Positions 1 through 8,223 of a stretch of 64,000 bases of DNA are shown piece by piece. How positions within the stretch are numbered: position 1 is the stretch's first letter; every line of letters begins with the position of its first letter. This DNA comes from Siderastrea siderea (Eukaryota > Cnidaria > Anthozoa > Scleractinia > Rhizangiidae). The translations under genes were made by a program, and so were the position numbers. The notes below the pieces were generated by a model. That model was given only the letters and a program-made list of their open reading frames with translations. It did not search any database and had not been told where the DNA came from. The stretch lies in contig OZ034969.1 in NCBI GenBank assembly GCA_964030785.1, positions 33,121,601 through 33,185,600 on the forward strand, read 5' to 3'.

Positions 1-82
1 CGGGCGTCATATGTTGAATGGCCTTCTTCTTCTTTTTCCCCTCTGGGGGATGGGTTGATTTTCTCTTCCGATCGGTGGACAT
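1..82 (-). CDS. N-terminus of a lysine-rich protein, cut by the window edge
   Basis: A leftward reading frame opens with ATG at 82-80 and stays open to the window edge, giving at least 27 residues. It starts MSTDRKRKS and contains a run of five lysines (GKKKKK), which looks like a nuclear-localisation or DNA-binding tail. A TATAAAA box on the minus strand at 128-122 lies about 40 bases upstream, which supports this start. The gene diverges from the SLOG-fold gene at 298 and shares its upstream region. The product is not recognised. A viral or element-encoded nuclear protein is possible but is inference only. Confidence 0.45.
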   Translation of the reverse strand, partial: MSTDRKRKSTHPPEGKKKKKAIQHMTP

Positions 83-297
83 CGTACTCAAAGGTTGATG
101 TCACCCCTACCGACCCTGCCTTTTTATACGTTAGACCCTTGACTGTCATTGGTCAGCTTCTCCTACCCATATAAGGACTTGTTATCTTCCCATTGGTCAG
201 CTTGTTCAAACCAAATAAGGACCTCTTGTCTTCCCATTGGTCCGTTGTCCCTATTTAAGACGGTCCCTTGGTCACTAGATCTTCATTCTCAAAAGCC
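83..297. promoter_or_regulatory. bidirectional promoter with TATA, inverted CCAAT and CArG boxes
   Basis: Between two divergent starts there are three copies of CATTGGTC (147, 191, 235), the inverted CCAAT box. Two perfect CArG boxes, CC(A/T)6GG, follow: CCATATAAGG at 167-176 and CCAAATAAGG at 211-220. A TATTTAAG element at 252-259 lies about 40 bases before the rightward ATG at 298, and a TATAAAA at 128-122 serves the leftward gene. The two direct repeats ATTGGTCAGCTT...AAGGAC suggest local duplication of one module. CArG boxes bind SRF/MADS factors in animals; that they are used here is inference. Confidence 0.6.
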
Positions 298-990
298 ATG
301 CCCCCAGACATCATGATCGGAGAACAAGATCTCGGTGCCTTGGAACTGCAAGTGGGTCATGGCCATGTGGTCTATACCGGGGGAGCCAAAGGTACGGATG
401 CCCTGGTGGAAGAACAGGCCAAACACTTTGGGATGCAACTAGAAGTCCTGGTCCCCCCGAACCATCCTCGATCCACTTTCATCACCCCTTCTACGGTGGA
501 AGTCCTGATGCTGGCCAACCCCCATCTTCACCAGGCAGCGGAGAAACTAGGCAAACAGATGCCCAGTCATTTTTACACCCTGCAATTGCTGCAACGCAAT
601 TATCAATTGGCCAAAAAAGCCCATACCATCTATGCCTTTGGCATCTTGGAACCGGATCATAAACGCGTGAAAGGAGGCACTGGTTGGACGGTGCAATTGG
701 CTATGGATCAAGGCAAACCCGTCTACCTGTTTGACATACCCAGTCAATCATGGTACCGCTCGGACCATTACTACCAAGTCAATGAGAATGCCGCCACCCT
801 GGTCACTGGCAGTCAATTTGTTCCTTGGGGACCTAAAAAGCCCACCCTTCATCAAAGCAGTGCTATTGTGGGATCCCGGGATGTGGACGAGAAAACCCGA
901 GCCGAAATTCAAGCCTTATTCAACCGCACCTTCTGTCTACCCGAGAACATTGATCAATTACGCATGGAACTGGAAGACTTTCATTTGTAA
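298..990 (+). CDS. SLOG-fold (YspA/DprA-like) protein, 230 aa
   Basis: An uninterrupted, intronless frame runs from ATG at 298, the first ATG after a TATA-like box at 252-259; an upstream extension would need a TTG start. The N-terminal half has the nucleotide-binding signature of SLOG/Rossmann proteins, YTGGAKGTDALVEEQAKHFG (about residues 27-46), followed by a pattern of beta strands and helices, and a second glycine-rich segment GGTGWTVQLA (about 122-131) before PVYLFD. A third motif, AIVGSRDVDE, lies near residue 195. In this family the pocket binds nucleotide-derived ligands; the role here is unknown. Short spacing to its neighbours, lack of introns and higher GC than the flanking DNA point to a virus-like or element origin. 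Fold assignment is fairly sure, function is not. Confidence 0.65.
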   Translation: MPPDIMIGEQDLGALELQVGHGHVVYTGGAKGTDALVEEQAKHFGMQLEVLVPPNHPRSTFITPSTVEVLMLANPHLHQAAEKLGKQMPSHFYTLQLLQRNYQLAKKAHTIYAFGILEPDHKRVKGGTGWTVQLAMDQGKPVYLFDIPSQSWYRSDHYYQVNENAATLVTGSQFVPWGPKKPTLHQSSAIVGSRDVDEKTRAEIQALFNRTFCLPENIDQLRMELEDFHL

Positions 991-1284
991 TTTCTTAGTT
1001 TTTACTTTTGGAATTGTACATAGCCTTTTTCAATGTCTTACTTTTTCCCATTGTACATAGCTTTTTACTTTTTATTTTTTCAAATTGTAGATAGCTTTTT
1101 TCCAATTGTAAATAGGAACACCCCACCCGCGTGGCAAAAGAAGACCAACCACCATTTGTAACATCAACTCTTTTAATTAAAATAAAAACTGACAACACTG
1201 AGTTTGCACTATGGTCATAAATAAATACCTCTTGACTCACAGCAGCCTTGACTCACAATAAAAAACAAAATGTTCAAAGTCTAT
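991..1284. terminator. convergent 3' ends with two polyadenylation signals and a short repeat
   Basis: The region separates two converging genes. AATAAA at 1181-1186 can end the rightward transcript, and TTTATT at 1071-1076 is AATAAA on the minus strand for the leftward one, so the two transcripts would overlap by about 100 bases. Four imperfect copies of ATTGTANATAG with T-rich spacers lie at 1014-1112. No gene is seen here. Confidence 0.45.
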
Positions 1285-1800
1285 TTACAAGTCCAACACA
1301 CGTCGTACACGACTGGCTCGCTCCCGTCTTTCTCGTCTTTCCCGTTCCTTCTGTTTCTTTACCTCTCGATAAAAATGATCAATGGCCAACCAGGAATTGC
1401 CACAGTATAGTTCCGGCAAATGCGCAGCCATATAAAAATCCAGTTGCTCAAACATCCTCATACTAATGGGCCAATATCGCTCCTCCCTGGTCACTCCTAC
1501 CCATCGCTCAATCCAAGGGATAATACGATCCGCCAGTGCTCTCTTTAACCTATGGTAACTCCCTGGTTGAAGAGGTAATCCATTCTCAGACTCCACAAAA
1601 CATAATAAAAATAACCGGAGGAAGGCCTCAACGCGTTGTCGATTCAAGGGACGCCATGATTCCTCTCGCCTTTGATACATACGATTGATATGACGCTGGA
1701 TGGGCGATTGCTCCGGACCCACTCTCCTCCTCAAATGGTCTTGCCCACTCACATTGATGTCACTGCACAGGGACCCCAACGGCCTTCTCGTTTCGGACAT
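1285..1800 (-). CDS. unrecognised arginine-rich protein, 171 aa
   Basis: The minus-strand frame runs from ATG at 1800-1798 to TAA at 1287-1285. A longer start at 1830 would use TTG and is less likely. A TATATAAG box at 1886-1879 lies about 80 bases upstream. The middle part has amphipathic helices rich in tryptophan and leucine (VEAFLRLFLLCF, near residues 54-65). The last 35 residues are strongly basic with KERERRERRERASRVRR. No signal peptide or membrane segment is visible. I do not recognise the family. Its compact setting, opposite the SLOG-fold gene, is like that in viral or element genomes; the basic tail suggests nucleic-acid binding, which is inference. Confidence 0.5.
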   Translation of the reverse strand: MSETRRPLGSLCSDINVSGQDHLRRRVGPEQSPIQRHINRMYQRREESWRPLNRQRVEAFLRLFLLCFVESENGLPLQPGSYHRLKRALADRIIPWIERWVGVTREERYWPISMRMFEQLDFYMAAHLPELYCGNSWLAIDHFYREVKKQKERERRERRERASRVRRVLDL

Positions 1801-2060
1801 TTTTTTCCAATAGCAACTGACATAAGCCAACCAAGCATGAACTCAAAGCTAGGAATGGCGTCCTGGGGCCTCGCTTGACTTATATACCCCGATCCGCGCA
1901 ATGCACCATGGTCTATCTAAGGAGGGGGGAGGGGGGTCCCCCACCTCTTCCCCTCCCACAGCATGATGGGGCCTTTCTCTCATTGGTCCCTTCCCTCCCA
2001 CGTGACCCTTTGATTTCTCTATAAAAACCACCGGCCCATTTCATGTTTTCACACTCATCG
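1801..2060. promoter_or_regulatory. bidirectional promoter of the virus-like island
   Basis: Leftward TATATAAG on the minus strand (1886-1879) serves the gene at 1285-1800. Rightward TATAAAA at 2020-2026 is preceded by CATTGGTC at 1981-1988 and an E-box CACGTGAC at 1999-2006. The CATTGGTC word is the same as in the promoter at 83-297, so the two intergenic regions share one design. Confidence 0.55.
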
Positions 2061-2111
2061 ATGATCTGATTACTCCTTTGGTCTAATGGATCTGGTTGAT
2101 CCTCTGGTCTC

Positions 2112-2359
2112 ATGGCTCACCCCCACACCATTGATGTTTACTTGACATTCTTGCTTTCTTGGCTGCTTCCTGGCTTGGATCTCCTCCTCCTCCAATTCGA
2201 CGGGTGTTGGGGTTCAGTGAGCAAGGTGTAGTTTTTCGGGTTCCGGACAATGTGGGGACTTTTGCTGACTATCTCCTCCTCCTTCCCATACATCAAAAAG
2301 GAACACTCATATTATCAAAAGGAACTTTAAAGGAATACTCATCAAAAGGAACTCATTAA
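2112..2359 (+). pseudogene. short broken reading frame downstream of a TATA box
   Basis: After the rightward TATA box at 2020 the first longer frame opens with ATG at 2112 (MAHPHTIDVYLTFLLSW) but stops after about 39 codons. The neighbouring frame continues from about 2159 to 2359 with a proline-rich start (SPPPP) and the segment VVFRVPDNVGTFADYLLLLP. One base shift near 2160 would connect the two, so this may be a frameshifted gene. The family is not recognised and the call is weak. Confidence 0.25.
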
Positions 2360-2375
2360 TAGGAACACTCATATA
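2290..2375. repeat. short tandem repeat of AAAGGAACNCTCAT
   Basis: Four or five degenerate copies of a unit close to AAAAGGAACACTCATATTATC lie head to tail, at 2296, 2315, 2340 and 2360. They overlap the end of the broken reading frame. No function is visible. Confidence 0.5.
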
Positions 2376-2540
2376 AACATCAGTGGTTTGGAGGAGACTT
2401 TATTGAAAGGAAATCTTTCCACAGAACCAAATGCTTCTGCTTCCCTTGTGACATGGAACTCTCATCATCTGCAAGCCATGGATTATATCATTTACATTAA
2501 AATATTTTCTTTCCAACTTATAAATGCCTTTTGCTTGATG

Positions 2541-2668
2541 TGCCATATCAAAACCATATCAAATCCATATATGGACCATATATGGGCCAAGGACCACCCC
2601 CGATGCTTGAATTGGGCTTGTGCCATATCAAACCCATATCAAATCCATATCTGGGCCATATATGGGTT
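2541..2668. promoter_or_regulatory. tandem duplication carrying three perfect CArG boxes
   Basis: Two copies of an ~48-base module (starts 2541 and 2621, period 80) hold CCATATATGG at 2565-2574, 2576-2585 and 2656-2665, with a one-mismatch copy CCATATCTGG at 2645-2654. These match the SRF-binding consensus CC(A/T)6GG and are self-complementary. Together with the CArG boxes at 167 and 211 they make an unusual local cluster. No open gene directly follows. Confidence 0.5.
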
Positions 2669-2714
2669 ACCCCCCGTTCCAACAATTGGACTTTGGACTT
2701 TGAGCCCGCGTTTT

Positions 2715-2990
2715 CTCAGCGGTTTTACCCCATTCTGAGCCCACGATCCCTTTTTCACATTGCTCAGCGGTTTCCCATCCTAAAACACGTGACTTCCGGT
2801 TTAAACCACGTGACTTCCGGTTCCCATGCGCCCGCGATCCCTTTTTCACACTCGCCAGCGGTTTCCCATTCCAAATCACGTGACTTCCGGTTCCCATGAG
2901 CCCACGATCCTTTTTTCCCACTGGTCAGCGGTTTCCCCCACCGGAAGTTCCTCTAGTCACGTGATCGCTCTCGACCAATCAGAAGCCAGG
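2715..2990. promoter_or_regulatory. tandem promoter-like array of CACGTGACTTCCGG modules
   Basis: About four degenerate copies of a ~65-base unit run GAGCCCACGATCC, TTTTTCACA, CAGCGGTTTCCC, then CACGTGACTTCCGG. The last part joins an E-box (CACGTG, at about 2786, 2806, 2877 and 2957) to an ETS-type TTCCGG site. The array ends with GACCAATCAGAAG (about 2975), a CCAAT box. This is the composition of a housekeeping-type promoter, here multiplied. The start of transcription would lie near 3000. Confidence 0.5.
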
Positions 2991-3183
2991 AAATCTACCA
3001 AACGGGCGTACCTTACTACTGCTGTGTCTTCGACAAAAGCTGTTTCATGTCAACAGTTTTTACAGTCGATTTGCGAAAATCTTGACCAAGAACGAACAAA
3101 AATGTTTAAAATACGAAGATATGTAGCAGAGTTCGCGGAGCGTATGCCTTAGTTTTCACTAAAAGTCTTACTTGTTAAATAAA
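2991..3183 (+). other. possible short transcription unit ending at a polyA signal
   Basis: Downstream of the promoter-like array a short stretch ends with a stop at 3150-3152 and AATAAA at 3178-3183. A frame open across the region ends in FKIRRYVAEFAERMP but begins inside the repeat array, and ATGs after the CCAAT box give only very short peptides. It could be a non-coding transcript or a last exon. Evidence is weak. Confidence 0.25.
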
Positions 3184-3501
3184 GATCTTTCGGTGCTGAA
3201 AACCAAATTTAAACGTGTGATTTCATTTTGAACAAGACAAAGCTTATTTCTTTATTCTTGCTATGAGACGTTGGGGTTTGTTCCAGTAACGCTTATTGTT
3301 TTATGATAATTATTTTCAGTACTGTTTTATTGTTAGTCTATCCTTTATCCCTACGGTTTGCTAGCGGCTCTTTCTCAGATGCTTAATAATCTTAACTAAC
3401 TTTGAGCGTAGGAACTAGCGCACGTAGAAGGACTGTTTACAAACAGTTCTCAAACCAATTCGCCTCGTTCCACCTCCAAACTTGCAGAAAAAAATAAACG
3501 C
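3184..3501. other. no gene seen
   Basis: AT-rich sequence with no reading frame of note, no tRNA and no repeat that I can recognise. Confidence 0.5.
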
Positions 3502-3650
3502 GTTATTCACCAGCCTAGGTCGGTCCGTATAGGGAAAAACTGTGCCCTCGGTCTTGAGTACGGCCCACGGCCTGCGGCCTCGGGCCGTACTCAAGATCTA
3601 GACCTCGGGCACAGTTTTTCCCTATACGGACCTTCCGGCCGGTGAATAAC
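3502..3650. mobile_element. palindromic hairpin MITE
   Basis: The ends GTTATTCACC (3502-3511) and GGTGAATAAC (3641-3650) are perfect inverted repeats. Most of the inside is also self-complementary: GGTCCGTATAGGGAAAAACT pairs with its complement at about 3612-3632, and CTTGAGTACGGCCC pairs with GGGCCGTACTCAAG. The whole 149 bp can fold as one hairpin with a short GC-rich loop. This is typical of miniature inverted-repeat elements; no coding capacity. Confidence 0.7.
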
Positions 3651-4013
3651 ATATATTTCTGGTCCGTACTGTTTTAAATGGGTCACGTCATAGCGATTTT
3701 AAAACTGTGCTGAAAAGAAATCCAAGCTATCGTACAAGAAATGTTCCTAGATACCAAGAGAAAGATATTAAGTGGTGGAAAAAAACAGACCATAATCAGT
3801 TTTTAACGTTTTTTCCGAGACAAAAGAGAAGAACTTGAAAAGAATGGCCCATTTTTTTTTTCAGGTTGCAACCACCTGCAACCAGAGTCACTCCTTTACA
3901 GTTTAAGAGAACTAGTAGTTTGGGTAATTTTAAACAAAACTGGACCATTGTTTAGGGTTTTACTTGATACCAATAATTCATTCACCTCGAAAGAGTACCA
4001 AAACGATGAAGGT
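3651..4013. other. no gene seen
   Basis: AT-rich sequence between the hairpin MITE and the minisatellite-bearing region. No reading frame or repeat that I can support. Confidence 0.45.
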
Positions 4014-4274
4014 TGTCCAATGCTCACCATTTATTCAAGTCGTGAAAGTGGTGATTCAACTCGCCCGAGTAGTACGACTTGTGTCCTGGTACAATTCGTG
4101 AATGTGGCATTTTTCAGTGAAATAAAATGAAATAGTTCTTTAGTTAAGCATGGCAATGAAAGGTAACCGGTTATAGTTTTAGAGCAGTTCTGAGTGAGAG
4201 GAGTGTTGTCAACTCTTACAAGTCGTACAACTGGTGAATTTGAATCTCATTATAGACACCAGAGGAAGGGGTGA
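4014..4274 (+). repeat. degenerate minisatellite with CGAGTCGTAC cores, possible element end
   Basis: The segment holds degenerate copies of a core like AAGTCGTACNACT (4038, 4071, 4219), related to the regular 86-bp repeat at 4555. The 13 bases TGTCCAATGCTCA at 4014-4026 recur inverted at 7964-7976, next to mirror-image copies of the same cores. That suggests the two ends of one old inverted-repeat element about 3.96 kb long, but similarity between the ends is patchy. Confidence 0.4.
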
Positions 4275-4550
4275 ACATGAATATATGAAATAATCATACA
4301 TTTGAACTGCGGATAAAGTTAGAATTATATGAAGATCGTCGCAGTGAAGGTGTTTCAATTTAAACAGTTGAAAAGAAGAAACCTGAAAGATTCAGGCTTG
4401 GACGGGAATCGAACCCATGACCTCTGCGATAACGGTGCAGCGCTCTAACCAACTGAGCTATCAAGCCAACTGGGAGCTGGTCAATTGAGAGTTCGTATTT
4501 ATCCCGTAGATGGAGAAATGAACATGAATATATGAATATATGAATATATA
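4275..4550 (-). repeat. tRNA-derived SINE-like repeat
   Basis: A tRNA-like head at 4467-4395 on the minus strand is flanked by tails containing ATGAATATATGAA on both sides and the segment TTGAACTGCGGATAAAG. The internal RNA polymerase III promoter is recognisable: an A-box (TAGCTCAGTTGG) and a B-box (GGTTCGAATCC). This head-plus-tail arrangement matches a repeat family I remember as very common in scleractinian genomes. Confidence 0.6.
4395..4467 (-). tRNA. tRNA-like sequence inside a SINE, probably not a functional tRNA
   Basis: It folds as a cloverleaf: acceptor GGCTTGA with CCAAGCC (last pair mismatched), D arm, T arm ATGGG-TTCGAAT-CCCGT. The anticodon arm would present GTT (Asn) but position 33 is C rather than the near-universal T, and the closing stem pair is A-C. 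Those defects, plus the SINE-like flanks, argue for a tRNA-derived repeat rather than an active tRNA gene. Confidence 0.45.
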
Positions 4551-4554
4551 TATG

Positions 4555-4850
4555 GTGAAACTGAATCTCATTATTGAAACTTACAGCCCTGTAAAGCTGT
4601 GAGGAAGGGGTTTTTTCAGCTCGTACGAGTCGTGCAGCTGGGGAAATTGCATCTCATTATTGAAACTTACAGCCCTGTAAAGCTGTGAGGAAGGGGTTTT
4701 TTCAGCTCGTACGAGTCGTGCAGCTGGGGAAATTGCATCTCATTATTGAAACTTACAGCCCTGTAAAGCTGTGAGGAAGGGGTTTTTTCAGCTCGTACGA
4801 GTCGTGCAGCTGGGGAAATTGCATCTCATTATTGAGACTTACTCTTACTG
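4555..4850 (+). repeat. 86-bp tandem repeat, about 3.4 copies
   Basis: CAGCCCTGTAAAG recurs at 4584, 4670 and 4756, exactly 86 bases apart, with near-identical units containing the partly palindromic core GCTCGTACGAGTCGTGCAGC. The first and last copies are partial. Near identity means a recent expansion. Confidence 0.85.
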
Positions 4851-5639
4851 TGCTGCTGTTCAGAAGAGATTTTGTAATCTGTATATTTTAAAGTTACGTA
4901 AAGTTGTTGTTACAAGTAGTAAGTGTTGTGATGCACGTTGCGAAAGCAAGCGACACTAGAAGGCGATTTGAAACGAACGATTAGTGGAAATCGTCAACCG
5001 TGTAGTGTAGTACGGTAGTTATTCTTTGTCGATTATGATGTTCAAAAAAAGTTATCACAATCGCCGATATCTTGGCAGTACTGTTTATTGGCTACTGAAT
5101 TCGATAGGTATTACGAAATAGTGCAAGCATTATCGCTACTTATTTTCACTTTGCGATGGACTTACATAATCGGAATATTTTACGGAACAGAGCTAGAGCT
5201 GACCGATTGACTTTACCAGTGTCACTCGGGCTTAATATTGAGGTGTATGTGGTTTAAGCTTGCAACATTGTGCGGATGTCGCCACCAATAACTTTGTAGA
5301 GCGTGTCGTTTATGCTTTTTGCAATTCAAAACCAGCTGTTATCCGTCCGGAATAGTTTCGCAGGAACAAACGTTCGTGTTCATCTTATTCGAGATGCGTT
5401 CGATGCCAGGGTGCAATCTTAGCTTGATGAAGTCATGTAGTAATAGCTGCCGTGTGGCTAATAGTGTTGATCGTAGAGCCCAGGTATATTAATTACCATG
5501 GTTTCCAGGCCTTCGAGAGGATGTTTGTTTTGTTTGTTTGTTTGTTTGTTGTCATCCGTCTGTAATAAAAATTCGTCATCTTTAGTAGGTTTATTAAACA
5601 GTTAATTATTTTGTCTACAGCGTACGGCTCCACTGAAAG
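4851..5639. other. no gene seen
   Basis: AT-rich DNA with a short (GTTT)n run at 5523-5548. No reading frame is supported. Confidence 0.45.
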
Positions 5640-5883
5640 TAACGGAAGTTCTTTTAACGACGAGCTATACTTGCATGCATGATTTTCTTGCTTGTTTTCG
5701 CGTGTTTATTTCATTCCCTGCTTTAGATCGCAAGTTTTTCACCAACAGTTTTCTTAAAAGCAATTGAAATTGTGATCGGAGTGTTGCGATTTTCATTCCC
5801 ACCACATGTTCAAAGAACGAGGCATGCATGCATTTATCATTTCCTTGTTAGCTTTCGCAAGTTCCTTTGCGTTCCCTACTTCG

Positions 5884-6993
5884 CAGGCTCGTAGCAGGGG
5901 GAAGGGCAGGGGGGCTCGAGCCACCCCCAGAATTTTTTGAAGTTAAAAACCATTACAATTAATGTGCCAAAAAATATATAATTAAAACAAATTAAGGTGC
6001 AACAATCAGTCTTGAATGCTGATGCTAAAAGTCCCTTATATAATTTCACAACCTTTAACAGGGTTCGACATCTGTTGAGTCACTAGCCACCAGGCAAGTG
6101 GGCTTCAAATAGCACACCGCACGTTTCAGTCGCCCAGGTTCCCTACCAACGCCTTTCTTCACCCATATCACCTTGACCCTGGCAGTATAGCTTAAGACTA
6201 CGAAGGACCTTAATACCTTTAATAGCTAAGCGACTGCTGTGTGTGTGCTGCAAGCTTTAAGCCCACTGTTGTAAAACAAGTCTAAGGGCCTGTTAAACTA
6301 GGAAGTACTGTTGCGGAAACATTGCTGCAGACGCAAATGTTTCCCAGTTTAGCCGCACGAGAAACATATGTTGCGGAAACAAATCTTGCGTCTTGGAAGC
6401 AAGGAAATGTTTCTGAATTAAGTCAAGAACATTTTTGCTTCACAGACGCAAATTTTGCTTCCAAAACGTATGTTTCCCAGTCTAGCCACCCAAGGAAACA
6501 TGTCTGGAAACAATGTTTCCGCGACAATGTTTCCTAGTTTAAGCCAGGCCCTAAGGAACAAAATTATATTTATTTCACCAATCGAGTGACAAACGTTACG
6601 TAAACGTTTACGAGAGTTAGGTAAAACAGGTCCGAAATTGTAGCTTAGCTGTCGAAATGCTTGAAATTTAACAAACCTTGTAACTTTAAAGATGCTTTTT
6701 TAAAACTTATGCTATAAATCTGATGGACGTTGCCATAAGTTTTTCGGCGAAAAAGCAAACAGGAAGCAGCTTTCTGGAAAATGTCCAACGAACGATGTCC
6801 CCATAAAGGTGTCCTTTTCGACGAAATGCACACAAACTGTGGCATTGTGAACAGTGTTAGTATCGATCTGACATGAATTTTTGTATGCCTTGTGACCTAT
6901 TTGTTAACGTCTGTATTTTGATGGGGGGGAGGGGGCTTTGACAAGGCCAATTTGCTGCCCCCCCCCCCAAGTTATTTCAGCTTTACGGGCCTG
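5884..6993. mobile_element. hAT-like non-autonomous DNA transposon, 1.1 kb
   Basis: Terminal inverted repeats CAGGCTCGTA (5884-5893) and its near-complement TACGGGCCTG (6984-6993) match at nine of ten positions. They are flanked by the direct repeat CTTCG (5879-5883 and 6994-6998), and removing the element restores a unit of the surrounding tandem repeat. CAGG-type ends with a 5-base duplication fit the hAT superfamily, which includes groups with 5-base duplications. There is no transposase frame. A second element is nested at 6287-6550. Confidence 0.6.
6287..6550. mobile_element. nested MITE, 264 bp, 5-bp target duplication
   Basis: The ends GGCCTGTTAAACTAGGAA and TTCCTAGTTTAAGCCAGGCC are inverted repeats, and CTAAG occurs at both flanks (6282-6286, 6551-6555). 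Inside, TTGCGGAAACATTG and variants of TTGTTTCC repeat in both orientations. The 5-base duplication and GGCCTG ends suggest a hAT relative. Confidence 0.7.
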
Positions 6994-7584
6994 CTTCGGC
7001 TAGCGTGTTTTCCCTTAAAGAGTAAAACTGTAAACGTTGAGTTGCGAATGTTTATTGATGTATCATTTGATTGTTCAAATTCGTGTGTTTCTTAGCGATC
7101 ACTGCTTTGGCTCGCTTGTTTGTCGTTGTCTTTTATAACTGCATGAAGTTATAATCGGCGTGTTGCGAAGTTTATTTCCGCCACACGTTTAAAGACGAGG
7201 TATGTATGAATGCAGTCATTTGCTTGTTTTGTTTCGTGTTCCCTGCTTCGCGCTCGCGTGCTTTTAGTTATCAGTTAAAAAAGGGTGAAACTGCAATAGG
7301 AATGTTGCCATTTTCATTCCCGCCTCACATTTAACAAACGAGGTTATAATTACATGCATTTATCATGTCCTTGTTCGCTTTCGCATGTTCATTTGTGTTA
7401 TAGTGTTGCCGGCTTCGGCTCGCGCGTTTTCCCTTGAAGAATGAAATTGTAATGGGTGCGTTGCGATTTTCGTTCTTGCCTTACGTTAACAGAACGAAGC
7501 ATATATGCATTTATCATTTCCTTGTTACCTTTGGCATGTTTGTTTGTGTTCCCTGCTTCAGCTCGCTTGTTTTGCAACCGATTA

Positions 7585-7976
7585 GGTCCCCTCTACCACT
7601 TGAACGAATTTTACGACTCGTACAAGTGACCTGAGGCCCTTGTTTAATGAGATGCCATTTCACCACTTGAACGAGTCGAACGACTTGTACGAGATGACAA
7701 GCCCTTTGTTCAATGAGATGCAGTTTCACCACTTGAACAAAGTCGTACGACTCGCACGAGTTGACTAGGCCCATGCCTGAATGAAATGCAGATTCATCTA
7801 ATAAACGAGAAACAACCCTTTATTTTGTTTCACTAAAAATACCACATCTGCGACTGGTACGGCAATCGAACTAATTCTAAGCTTTGTTTTACGAGTCACT
7901 CGAGTCTCACGACTTGCACGAGTAGAATCTTCACTTGAAATCACGAATGAAACAATTAGTGCATGAGCATTGGACA
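7585..7976 (-). repeat. mirror-image minisatellite, about three 75-bp units
   Basis: Units starting CCACTTGAAC, then GTACGACTCGTACAAGT and TTCAATGAGATGCAGTTTCA, recur at about 7595, 7660 and 7728. They are the inverted counterpart of the repeats at 4036-4840 (core CGTACGAGTCGT and CATCTCATTA). The inverted match TGAGCATTGGACA at 7964-7976 to 4014-4026 would mark the outer end of the putative element. Confidence 0.5.
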
Positions 7977-8223
7977 TGAATGGAGGTGTCTTTTTGTGTG
8001 TGGAATTAATAACATTCTTTAATTGGTTTACTACCTGTGGGCTATGATGCATATTGCTCCATTGTTTCCATTTACTTCCTGAGTTCCATATCAGTAAGTA
8101 ATGAAATTGAATTAATTATTCACGCTATACTGATAAACTGGTGGAATCAAGTGCACGGGACAAATGAAACAGCATAATATCTGTATTTTCTAAAGTGCAG
8201 AAGCAGTTAACAACAGGATTACC

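Larger units (their letters stand above)
5640..7580 (+). repeat. degenerate ~160-bp tandem repeat, split by an inserted element
   Basis: Copies of a module recur at about 5690, 5825, 7060, 7200, 7340 and 7502. Each runs GCATTTATCATTTCCTTGTT, then TCGC, GTTCCCTGCTTCGGCTCGC, TTTTCCCTT, and TGTTGCGATTTTCATTCCCGCC. The copy starting at 5825 is interrupted at CTTCG by the hAT-like element and resumes at 6994. Copies differ by many substitutions, so the array is old. Confidence 0.55.

Noticed and set aside
4395..4467. A functional tRNA-Asn gene
   Set aside because: C at position 33, a mismatch closing the anticodon stem and SINE-like flanks make a tRNA-derived repeat more likely.
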